Assembly (NCBI GenBank): GCA_022539475.1
Contig: VCMS01000069.1
Location: forward strand, 1-64,000
Origin: Gracilaria domingensis
Taxonomy: Eukaryota > Rhodophyta > Florideophyceae > Gracilariales > Gracilariaceae
Direction: 5' to 3'
DNA length: 64,000 nt
In this document: positions 51,440-62,100 of the stretch, piece by piece
Position numbering within the stretch: the first letter of the stretch is position 1
Layout of the letters: each line of letters opens with the position of its first letter
Position numbers and translations under genes: made by a program
The notes under the pieces: generated by a model
Seen by the model: the letters and a program-made list of their open reading frames with translations, nothing else
What the model was told of the DNA's origin: nothing
Database searches by the model: none

Positions 51440-51907
51440 ACAGCACTTAATATTTTCTTGCACTGGTCGAACAGTTTGAGCTTTTGACTTATTTTTCTTT
51501 CATATTCTGCTTGCCCTGTTTCTAAACAATTTTCTCGCACAGCATTCTTGAACTGACCTGCTGCCACTGTTTGAGCTTTGACTTATTTTTCTTCATATTC
51601 TGCTTCCGCGCGCTGTTTTCTAACGATGAATTTCTCCCTCTTCCGCACAGCAGCTGTCTTCGCTTCATGCTTTGAACGCCTGTTTTTCTTTGCTTGCAAC
51701 GAAATTAATTCGCTCCTTTCTCTAATGCTCTCTCCTTACCTGCTTTCTTACGTTTGATCGCAGGGTTCACCTTTTCCGCCACGTGCTGGCAATTTGCAGC
51801 AACTTATTCATTACGTCTCGCCTTCTCAAGGTCTTCGTCTTTCACTGTTTCAGCGTCTTGTTCTCGCTTATTTATAATTTTCTCGTGCGTTAGATACGCC
51901 ACTGTAG
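51440..51907 (-). pseudogene. Decayed Lys/Glu-rich coiled-coil coding region
   Basis: On the - strand, frames read THEKIINKREQDAETVKDED, then after a stop AEKVNPAIKRKKAGKERALE. After another stop and a frame change they read SLQAKKNRRSKHEAKTAAVR and KQRAEAEYEEK. The repeated charged heptad-like composition resembles the tail of the 40253-41334 protein, so this may be a dead relative. At least three stops and one frameshift are present. The Copia element E starts exactly at its upstream end (51908), so the insertion cut this frame. Confidence 0.5.
51473..51652. repeat. Imperfect tandem duplication in the decayed coiled-coil region
   Basis: Two related segments (about 51473-51545 and 51567-51652) share GTTTGAGCTTTTGACTTATT-like starts, CATATTCTGCTT cores and TCGCACAGCA-like ends. 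A duplicated coding repeat is the likely origin. Confidence 0.5.
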
Positions 51908-52044
51908 TGTGAGAGGAAGACTCTGCCCGGAGGCACTTTACTTCAGAGCTCTCACATCTGGTCTTACTTATCTAGCGGCCGCTACTGTAATGCTGATTGG
52001 CTTCGAAAAATGGGAATCAGCAAGAGTGACGATGCTGATTGACA
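51908..52044 (-). repeat. 3' LTR of element E (137 bp)
   Basis: It reads TGTCAATCAGC...CTCTCACA on the - strand. It contains a 42-bp segment absent from the 5' LTR, bounded by ATGCTGATTG repeats. A GGGGAC purine stretch adjoins it inside the element. The pol frame runs into it and stops at 52017. Confidence 0.85.
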
Positions 52045-55000
52045 GTCCCCGGTTGGTGATTCACATTTTGAGTCGGGCTTGGTGTGATTCGAAGGTTATT
52101 GCGAAGCTCGATATATCGATCTCTTCCGAGTGGTTTGGTCAAGATGTCAGCAAGCATGTGGTTCGTGGGGATCCTATATACATTGATCGTATTGTTGGCT
52201 ATGTGATGTTGAAGGTAATGGTGACGGATATCTATGTATTTCTTCCTGCGTGTGAGAGCTTGGTTCGAAGCTATCAAAATTGCCGATCGGTTGTCGATGT
52301 AATGCGGTGTTGCTGTTTCTTGCTCGTGTCTGCATGAGCTCAACAGGTTACGAAGCCAGTTCGTATGTCGTGTGGCATTTGTCGCCGCTATGTATTCCGC
52401 TTCTGTCGTGGATAGTGCTACCAACTTTTGCTTGCGTGATTTCCAGGATATGGGCGTTGCTCCGATGTTGGGATATTTCCAGTGATGGACTTTCGGTGTT
52501 TGTCGTTCGCGAAGTCGGCGTCGCTGTATGTCTTGAGTAGCTGGTTTCTTTCTGTTGCTTTTGTGGGTTCATATAAGAGTCCGTAGTCCCGCGTGCCCTT
52601 TAGGTATCGCAATAATGTCTTGAGCGCTTGCCAGTGGTGTTGTTGAGGCTTGGCCAGATGTTGTGCTAATCTATTCGTCACATACATAATATCCGGTCGT
52701 GTGCTATCTGTGATATATCTGATTTCTCCGAGAATGGATCTGTACTCTGTGGCTTTTTGGGGTGTGAGGGGTTTTGTTGTCGGTTGGCGGTCAATGTGCG
52801 TGAGTGTGCTGTATGGCGTTTTGGTGGGGTTGCAGTGCTGCATGTTGGTTTGTGTGAGTATCGCATCGATAGCATCTGGTTGTGAAATGTGTATTTGACC
52901 TTTCTGTGTGCGCTGAATGGTCCAGTTTAGGAACCGTGTCGGAGTGCCTAACCTCTTGATTTTGTACTTGGTGGGAAGCTGCTGATGTAATTGGTCGATG
53001 AGTTGTGTATTGGATGCCATGACTAGGAAGTCGTCAATAGTTGTGCTTACTGCGGTGAAACCTTCTTTTGCTGTTTTCGTATACAAGCAAGGGTCGTGTT
53101 CGGAGGGAGTGAATTGGAGTTCGGCAAGGAATTTTTGAAGCCCATGATTGTAGTAATACGCTGCTGGAGGAGAGCCGTATAAGTTACCTACTAGTTGACC
53201 GTATTGTCCTGGATGGTTGTAGGTGCCGTCAAAGTTCGGCATTTGTCGGACATATACCGGTCGATCATGTTGATATGTTTCGTGCAGGTATGCTGATTTA
53301 ATATCGAAGTGCTCCAGTGGATAATCGTGAGCTGCGTGCAGTGCTAGGAGGAGTCGTTGTGTGGAGCGGTCAGCGGTAAAAGTGGTTCTGTGATTGGGGT
53401 TGTAATGGAGTCCTGGTTTCATGAAATCTCCTCTGAGGTTACATCTGGCTTTACGCTGTGTTATCGTACCTTCGGCTGATCTTTTGTATCTATAGAGCAT
53501 CATCAGTGGTATTGTTGCTTCCTTTGGTGGCGTGAAGTCGGAAGGGAGCCACTTGATACTGGCGTGTTGGTCTAGGTTTTGAAGTTCTTGATTATGTGCT
53601 TTTTGCCACAATTGTGCGTCTGGATATTGACGTGCTTGATGAAGGTTGTTGGGAGGCGGGGTGCTTATCGTTATGGTGGTGGGTGTATTTTGCTTGTGAC
53701 TGGCGCGTACTTTGAAGGCATGTGATGTGGTCACTGTTGGATCCTTTTCTTTGTGATACGGGTGGAAATCTTCGGCCCTTACTTGGTGATATTTCTGTGT
53801 TCGTAGGTTGAGTACTGTGATGTGTGTAAGCGTGGTCGCGTACATGTAACGGGCCGGTTCTGCCCGGAGTTCCATCTTGGATTTGGGGGCATAGACTGGA
53901 ATTGTGCCGACTTGGCCGAAGGAGTGGAGTTTGGTTATTGTTGGTTTGTGACCGTACCATAGATGGTATGGGGATGTGTTGATGCTTTGGTGATGGAGCA
54001 GGTTGTACTTAAATATGGTATCGCGTGCTGCGTCTTCCCAGTGTTTTGGGGGGAGTTTTGCGGCTGTGAGTAATGCGCGAACTGATTCCATGAGGGTTTT
54101 GTTGATGCGCTCCGCGATGGAGTTCTCCTGTGGCTGATGGGGTGCTCTTAGGAGCTGTTGGAGTTGATAGGCTGCGTATATGCTTCGCATTTTGAAGGAG
54201 GTGTATTCTTTTGCGTTGTCTGTTCTAAAGTGGTGAAGCGGGTGTTTGATGCGTTGAGTGATGTGGTGGAGTGTTTGGTGGATATATGTGGGTATGTCTT
54301 TGCGATCTTTGATGAAGTGCGCAAAGGCGAAGCGACTGGCTGCACATATAAGGATCAGTATATGATTGTTGCCATGTGAGGATGTGGGCTTGACTGGTCC
54401 GCAGGTGTCGGAGCTGATGTATGCTCCGACCGGGTAATGATGTTGTTTTGGTTTGTGTGGTGCTGCGTACAGTTTGGAGTTGTGACATGCCGTGCATGTG
54501 AGGTGAGTGTCGGTGGGAAGTGTCGTGGGCATGGTGGATATTAATCTTTGTTTAGCGGTGTGGCTGAGTTTTGCAGGGTGTGCGTGGTTCAATCTTAAAT
54601 GACATTCATGCAATGTTCGTTGGGCGGGGGTGGTCGGGGTGGTGTGTGTGGGGTTGTAGATATTGCTCAGATGTTGTGGTTTCTGTCTTGGTTTGGCTTG
54701 TGTGACCGGTGGTGCGTGTTTCCTGACTTGAGGCTTTGGATTGGAACGAACTGAGCTGCGTGTGTTTGTTGAGGGAGTGTGATGGAGCGAGGTCTTTTGA
54801 TTTCTGGAGGGGCTGGCTTTACGTGGTAAAGTGCGTGCAGTGCATGCTGTGATTGTGTCTACTATGTTTCCCTTGAGTTCATATTGGTTGTCTCGCCAGG
54901 TGGCTTTGGCCAAGATCTTTGGTGGTGTGTTTTTGGTGTTGATGATATATCCGTGGTTTGTTGTGAATGTGACTTTGCCGTAACGGGTGGCTAGGTCTTG

Positions 55001-56365
55001 TACTGAGAGCAGATTATGTCGTATATGTGGGTTGGCCACCGCATAGGTGTGTATATTGTTTCTAATCTTGTTGGGGCGGATGCGTATTAGGCCATGGTGG
55101 GAACACTTGCTCCGCTGGTTGCATGCGGTGTGTGTGTACGTGTTGTGTAGAGGGATCATGGAGCTGTTAGGTTGCATGATGTGTGTTGGGGTGGCTCCAC
55201 TGTCGAGTAGGAACTTACCGGTTGCCTCTGTATCTGCCTCTGACGTTACGTCTGGTGGTGGTGGTGGGGGTGGTACTTGATGTTGATGTGGGTTTGGGGG
55301 TGGATTGGCAGGGGGTAGCTGCTGGTATGTCCACTGAGCATAGTTGGCTCGGTTCTGTTGGTAGTTTTTGGGATGTCCGGGGTGACGACAGTCGTTATCG
55401 GAGTGTTGTGGTTGTCTGAGTCCAAGCGAGATATGAAATTGACAGGGCTTTCCTGTGAACGGTGGGCGATTACTTGTGTGATAATATGACCTGCCATATG
55501 GTCGATAAGCTTGTGTTCTGCGATAGTCCCCGGTGAAGCCCTGTGGTTGTGGTTTGTAGTCCCCGGTGAGGCCTTGGGGTGTTGTGGATGCTGAAGCGGT
55601 TTTGGCCACGGTTTGCTGAAATGTGTAGAGCTTTTTGAATTGTCTGGTGAACTCTTGGATGGTGGGGGGTTTGACTGCTAGAAAGTGGAAGACGATGTTG
55701 GACAGTTTTGGGTTGCGTTTCAGTCCTTCAATGAGAAAGTCTACGGTAGTCTGTTCGTTTTGTATGTTGGGGTAGCGAGCTGCCAGCATCCTTTCTCTGA
55801 TATCTCTGTGTTGTTGAATGTAGGTGTTAATCTTGGTATCTTCATTGAATAGGATGCACTCTGCTTCGGTTTTTAGGAACTGATGATCTGCTTCCGTTGA
55901 TTGATTGACGTGTCTAAGGATACGTTGTACTAGGTCATGGGGTGTGGGATTATCTTCCGGCTGAAACACTTGACCGAGAATGTTTGGCGGTACTGTGGAT
56001 ACGATGGCGGTTATGAGAGTGGACTTCTTTATTTTGTATTGTTGTAGTTCGGCGGGGTCAATAGGGACTGGTGGATTGCCGTTGAAGTGTTCTTTGGCTT
56101 GGAGAGTGATGGCATGGTTGCCCATGGTGTAGTACCAGTATGAATAGTTTCCTGGGTTAAGGACCGGTAGTGGGGGTTGGGCGGGTTGTATGGGATTGGG
56201 ATTCATGGTGTGTAGGGAGTGCTGTGTGGTATCTGATGGTGTGTGCTTGTCTTCGGCTGTGGTGATGGCGTTGGCGTAAAGTTCTTCCGTGAGAGTGGAA
56301 ATTTCCTTTGTAAGCTCCCGTCGCAGTCGACGGGTTAGGCGGTTGTATGCTTCCGTGGTGGGCAT
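52017..56365 (-). pseudogene. Element E Gag-Pol polyprotein, frameshifted in RNase H
   Basis: From ATG 56365 the frame runs 1315 codons to 52418. The true RNase H continuation (KQKLVALSTTEAEYIAATNA ... DILTKPLG) lies in another frame from about 52490 down to 52017, so about one base is missing there. Domains: Gag (residues 50-300, NYSYWYYTM start); a Cys/His motif CQFHISLGLRQPQHSDNDCRH; protease FLLDSGATPTH near 388; integrase zinc finger ending CTACHNSK near 620 and DDE core (FRTDNAKEY); RT with FDIKSAYLH and TIDDFLVMAS near 1110 (YVDD replaced by TIDD). Codon use is AC-rich and Gln/His/Thr-rich. Otherwise uninterrupted, so decay is recent. Confidence 0.9.
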
Positions 56366-56411
56366 GTGCTGTGTATTGGGATGGGTTTAGTTGTAGGAGT
56401 TTTGTTGCGTG

Positions 56412-56423
56412 TGGCCCATAACC
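56412..56423 (-). promoter_or_regulatory. Probable primer-binding site of element E
   Basis: On the - strand GGTTATGGGCCA directly follows the 5' LTR end (CTCTCACA). Copia elements often use an initiator Met-tRNA or half-tRNA here; the match to a specific tRNA could not be checked. Confidence 0.45.
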
Positions 56424-56518
56424 TGTGAGAGAAAGACTCTGCCCGGAGGCACTTTACTTCAGAGCTCTCACATCTGGTCTTACTTATCTAGCGGCCGCTA
56501 CTGTAATGCTGATTGACA
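56424..56518 (-). repeat. 5' LTR of element E (95 bp)
   Basis: It has TG...CA termini on the - strand and matches the 3' LTR except for a missing 42-bp block and one base. The block is flanked in the 3' copy by short direct repeats, so a repeat-mediated deletion is likely. Confidence 0.88.
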
Positions 56519-56827
56519 TGTAGCACCACGGGTATTAGTCTTACGATCGATTTGTTTGCTGGGGATCTTTCATATATTTTTTTTCGTGTGTGTATTTTTT
56601 AATGATGAGTTCTAACTTGTCCACAGGTTTGCAAAGCAGCTCTTCTATGAATCTATTTGGAAACAATTGCTCAAATACGTGTTGAGAATGGACCGAGCTT
56701 CGTCCCAATGCTTCTGCTTTTGCCCTATAGGAAGAAACGAACCGTTTTATGAACGGAATTGTTGTTTTCACCCTCTTTTGCATTCCTCTAGTCAAGTAAT
56801 CTAAAATCTATTCACCAGATTTCAATT

Positions 56828-58224
56828 TCATCGACAATAAGCTCGACATTTCCAAGACATGGATAGACAACGGGCAACTCTAAGGTTTATCTTGACCCCC
56901 CTATCTTCGAAGTCCATAAATCCCTTCCTGTTCAATGCGGAGTACATAAGGCAAATGTTCTTCTTGTATTGCAGGTTTATCGATTGGTCACAAGCTTGTA
57001 GAAGATGGGAGGTGTTGGCCGGGCCCAGTATAACTGCTATTTTTGCGGCTTTCGCTTTCTTTAACCATATGTATCTACACTTAGATTTTTGTCCGTCTAG
57101 AAGAAGCATTATCTTGTTCTTGCTCCACATACCGCCGGCATGGCGCACTATATGATCAATTACATATGTAGTAACTTCTTTTTTCAAGCACACGGATTAA
57201 GTCCCAACCGCTGGACTTTTCTTTAAATGCCTTCCTTTGCACTCTAACCAGTGTGGATCGCAGCATTCATCCTTAAACACCTCAGGTTGTAAGCAGTTTA
57301 ACCAGCTATTCATTGTGTTTACACCTTCAAAGATGAGGAAAGGTAGAAGAACTCTGCGAAAAGCTGACGCTATGAAAAAAGCGGTAATGTGCTTTCCGGT
57401 ACTATCACATTTCATTTTAGCACCCTCATCGTTGGTGGACGAACTGACAAATTACTTTTCCGTTTTGCGACGTTAATTGTAACCTGCGTTTCGTCTATGT
57501 TCCACACAGTTTCCGGGTAATCGGTAATTCCACGGTTCTGCTTTTGGCAAAGCTTTATGAGCGGAACCAATGTCTCGAGGTGTTCCGGATTCTGCGCAGC
57601 GATTTTAGATCCCTCCTTACTTTTCATTTTCCTATACTTGACATCTCCGTGCCCTGCACGAAACCTCAGTACCCAGTCATCTGTTGGTTATCCATTGGGA
57701 AATCGCTCTCTTCCGTCATCAGCTAGCTCAACTGCGATGGAGTTTAAGGTCTCTGTGCCGCAAGGAAAGCCGTGATCAGCTTTCTCCTGCATTCTCGGGA
57801 CGATTGCTTGCTCTTGAAGATAAGTAAGGACGGTTTTACGTCCAGATCTGGGATGACGACTGGAGCCATCGTATTCTTTCTTGTCCTTGATCGCCTCCAA
57901 TGCTTTTTGTCTTAGTCGGAACACAGCAATGTTGGAGAGCTGAGAAAGTCTTACGACCGTGCCAGTGGGTTTCGTAGCTTTGATTAACTGTATGGCTTTC
58001 TCTCTCTGCGCTCTTATTTGTTCGATTGTTTTAGCTGCCCGTTCGATTTCGAGGCTCTGGCGTCGCCTTGACTCGATATCCATCTTTGCCAGTCTTTTTC
58101 GACGCTGGATAATGTAGAGAGACCATGTTGGCTGCAATGTGTGGGCAGGGTTTGGTGCGTTGAGACAATCATTTTGGCGCGCTTTTGTTTGAAGTGAGGT
58201 TTCGTTTGACGTAAAGAGAAGCAA
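56828..58224 (-). pseudogene. Pogo/Tigger-type (DDE_1 family) transposase, broken
   Basis: Four fragments align as one transposase. 58224-57688: a charged N-terminus and helix-turn-helix-like part, ending at a TAA within FPNG-stop-PTDDWVLRF. 57627-57412: VWNIDETQVTI, the first catalytic Asp. After a one-base frameshift, 57415-57197: KMKCDSTGKHITAFF and FIFEGVNTMNSWLN-like text. After a further stop, 57193-56828: KIMLLLDGQKSK (second Asp) and PANTSHLLQACDQSINLQYK (third Asp and the TSHLLQ.D signature). These signatures are typical of pogo/CENP-B-like transposases. No terminal inverted repeats were found by eye. Confidence 0.8.
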
Positions 58225-58327
58225 TGATCGTTACTGAAGACGCGTAGAAGAGAATACAGCGTCATTGACAGAAGTGCGCGCTTTTTCGTTTGAAGTCTTT
58301 GCGTTTACCTGAAGAGTTCTAGACTAC

Positions 58328-59120
58328 TGTCGCTCTTCTCTCGAAGTCAATTGGGGATACTACGCCCCATAAGGGGCAGTATTGGGCTCCACTGGCCTGG
58401 TGTTCCAAATTAAGCGATGTTTCAGATTGCCCCGACGAGAAAGGTTGTGGTTGCCATAGAGATGGTTCTACCCGTGGAGCACGTTGGAGTTGATGCAAGG
58501 TTGACAACTACACGTGGGCGATTGGCACAATTATTGGAGGTTTTAGTTAATATTATTTATCGATGTTAGGGCGCGCACTAATTAGCGCCTTGCCGTCGCC
58601 GCTGTCGCGCCCAGTAAAGTTCCCCAACCAAAGGGATACTAGTTCGAGGATTTCGGCTGTAGCCTTTCTCCTCTTCGGCGGTGTACAACTCCTTATCGGA
58701 GGGACTCCCCGTTGCAACTGTTCGGCTATTTGCCCTGCGTTCTTTAAGGAACTCAACTTTAGGAAATATCTAACCAGTTTTTGTTGCGCTCGACCCTGTA
58801 TAGGTAATTACCCGCCGATACGCCGTCCTTTTCCCATCCCTCTCACTACGTTCCCACTACCGTGGACCCCTAATTCTCTTCTCTTTCCTTTCTCCCCCTT
58901 TTCTCCACTCCGTGGTACCGATTCTCAAGAGAGGTACATCTTACAAACGTGGATCGCTTTCTCTGCTCAACACTCTACGCCCATCGTGAGGGTTTGGCAC
59001 CAGTCTTGCACGGGGCTCGTGGTTTCATTCCATAGGGGCTCTGTTCGCTGGCTGCCCTCCAAGGAGGAAGATCCCGAACTTCTTCGTGGCGTGTTTCCCC
59101 CTCACGTGCATTGCACTACA
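58328..59120 (+). repeat. LTR remnant of the element A family
   Basis: It matches the reverse complement of the element A 5' LTR over most of its length, including CACAATTATTGGAGGTTTTA, TTAATATTATTTAT, CTCCTTATCGGAGGGACTCC and GAAGATCCCGAACTTCTTCG. It ends in GCACTACA like A's LTR. Flanks (ACTAC, TTTCT) do not match, and no gag or pol follows, so it is a solo LTR that lost its duplication or the stub of a deleted element. Confidence 0.8.
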
Positions 59121-62100
59121 TTTCTAGGAGGTAATAGATCCGTTCTTGAGAAGGCCACGTTGCTCCGTTCTGAGTTAATAACTCCATTTCCGATCACTCC
59201 TAGTTCTCGGTTCTTTCCAATTGCTTTCGTTCTCGAAATGAGGCCATTTTTAGATGCTCTCAGTTCTGGGAGCAAAAGAGCGTATCAAACCGGACGGTAG
59301 AATCTCGAATTGGATCTGTTCTAGCAGCACGTAATGTTCATCTTTATTGGTTGTCAAGAGATTTCTGTTGTTACACTTTGAGCCCAGCACTTTCTCATGT
59401 TTTTCAAATCGTTATTTCATTTTCAGAGGTTTCGCTACTACCCAGAGAGCGTAGGTCATTGCTGACGTCAGTTTCTAAACGATTTCTTGCATGCAAGGAA
59501 AGTTATCGGCAAGGTAGATGTTTATTGACCGAAGAACTCTCGACAGTTCCCTTACGACTCTGGTTCTCCTTTGTGTACGATATTGTTTCATACCGGCAGT
59601 TAGAACTTTGAAAGTAGCGGCGACTGCGAAAAAGTGTGCAATATCCACACTGTTTCCTGTTTCAAACTCCGGCGGGGTTGTTCCCGCAGGAGACTTAGAC
59701 AATTTTGCTGACCATTCGCTACGACATGAAGAAGGTGACACACGGTTCTCACTGCCATCAATAACGGAGTTTTTGCTCTTCATTCGAGTTTTGAAAGTCA
59801 TTGAGCAAATTGTCTATTCTATGTCTAGAGTTTGCGTGGGACCTCTGACTATGACCCTGTCTATAGCAGGCATATTAGAGAACTCATCGTTCTGGACAAG
59901 CGTGTTGAGCGCCTTGGGATTGGTGACCTCTTCTGAAGCAACCAAAAACTACAGGAAGAGATTTGCTTGCTGAGCGAGAGCAGGCGCCTCGTGCCGCATT
60001 TACGAGACTGCCGATTAGCGAAAAATTTGTCTCGATTCAAATAGATAACTTTGACCTTATACCGCTCCACAATGAGAAGCCTCTGGAAAAGACTTCCAAT
60101 GATTAGTAGCACAGCCACTCAAGGTGTGTTACAGAGTAGAAAGCGCAGAACATTAAATGCAACAGAACATGTCCACGGTAATGGCGTACATAGAGATAGA
60201 TGGTTACGTTCCCTATAAGATATTTCTGCCGCTCGGGGAGCACCAGTGGATATTAATTGGACGCTTTTTCAAAAATTGGAGAGCGGTTGGTATTGCAATG
60301 GATGAATAAAATCGCGCCATACGGACCCATCTAGGGTGTCAAAAGGGAAGGTGATAAGAATATGAAAGTAATGTTGAAGGATAGTGTTGGTGGTACATGA
60401 CGCTCACAATGGCATAACATGCAACGAGAACAACCGTTCTGCACCCTCCAATGACAAAATTGAAAATTTTGAAAATTTAATATACACCGTTTTAAAAAGG
60501 AGGTCGCGCGGAAGGCTGAACGAGTGTAATTGGAGGGTCTGGCACATCAAATTCCTTCATGATACGTTCACAAAAGTGAATAATTTTCTTATAGGGCAGA
60601 TTAGTACTGCAGGACTTCTTCTACGTTGATATTGGGACTTCTCACCAAAGAAGAGACTATCTTCTTGGAAACTTGACATACCCCTAGCAAAACCCATTGT
60701 CATTGAACGATCATGCGGCGGTAAGTCAAATTGATGCCGTTCAACAAAATGTAAGGGCACTTTCGAGGAATTTAATTTTTTCAAAAAATCACACTAATTG
60801 GAATGTCAGTGCAACAAAAACTTTCTTATTTTTCAATGACGTTGGTCATATTACCTGACTGCACCAGTCATCTTGTCTGCAAGTCTATTGAAGACCCTTT
60901 TAGTTTTCCCTTAACGAGTTTTGCCTGGGTACGCTGGAAAATACTGTCGTGGGAACAGTGAAAAGATGTACAAACACCAGGGTTTGGATTTTTGATCACT
61001 GTTACTGAGCTGCTTTGAAGAACATGGTGGAGAGCCAGACGATGGATCAGAACTCTACGATCAGTACGTGTTGTTTGTCGATGTTCGTCGTTTAAATGCA
61101 GTAGCCATTCTTACAATTCAAGAAAAGCTATCACTAATTAAATAATTTTTGAAACCAGGAGAGCCGGGGTCACCAGGCCATGTTGTCCTGTCTGGCCATC
61201 AGACAACATACAAAATGATATTGTAAATCTGGAGGAACTCTTTTGAAGAGTCAAAGCGAAAGAAGGAAGCATAATTTCTGTACTCGGAGCTAAACGTGCA
61301 TGAATAGATGGTTCCATTCCCTGCTTTCTTTCAAGTGGACAGACAGTGTTTATAATCACTATTCAAGGAAGTGTTGTACTGTCTGTCGCTGAAAGAATTT
61401 GCGGCGTGATCTGGACTTTCGAAGAATCAGGTCCAGAACATTCTGAAGCACGGTCATGCCAGGAACAAACGTGCAATTCTGTTCAATCTTTGTGTGGCGC
61501 TTGTACCACAAACAGCTGCGTTGGTGCACACCCAGTGTGCTGATATTTAAATATGAAGCCACTAATATCTTGAAACTCAGCCTTGAAGACTGTCCCCCCA
61601 GTCAGAAAAACTCAAACCTGCTTCGATGTACATCGAAGACTGTGACTAATGTATCGATCAGAATTGGTCGTCGACTGAGCAAGAGTATAACGGACTACTT
61701 TGCCCATATTACAAACTGCAAACACTACATTAATACTGCTTTATTTGAATGTAGGCTACCCACAGTAGTATTTCATGTACTTTCGTTAACTGGTCACACA
61801 ATGGTTATCGGCAGCTTTTGGTTGCGGCTGAAAGGCAGTTTTCATACGTCTGGGCACCTCAAGTACCAAAAACGTTACATCTCTTATGCTTTATTTCGCC
61901 AGACAATGCCTCATGTTATGTTTGATGATTTGTTAACAAGGAAATCAGGAGCAATGGTGGCTAGAGTGCTCTCGTTCACCGCGGGTAGTGGCAAACTTCA
62001 CGAAAGACGAGGTTGGGTGTATGTTCATCTCAATGAGTAGTTGGAAATAATTATAATGAGGCTGGTCAAACGCTTGAATGAGAAAATGCTGCCTTACCTA

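Larger units (their letters stand above)
51908..56518 (-). mobile_element. Element E: Ty1/Copia retrotransposon with one frameshift
   Basis: On the - strand: 5' LTR (56424-56518), a single gag-pol ORF, and 3' LTR (51908-52044). Flanking TGTAG duplications are at 51903-51907 and 56519-56523. Integrase lies before RT, the mark of Copia elements. The LTRs are very short, and the 3' copy is 42 bp longer than the 5' copy. One frameshift near 52490 breaks the RNase H. Confidence 0.92.

Noticed and set aside
59518-59973. 151-aa + strand frame after the LTR remnant
   Set aside because: Mixed hydrophobic text without a domain; the opposite strand has similar open length. Kept only as part of the degenerate region.
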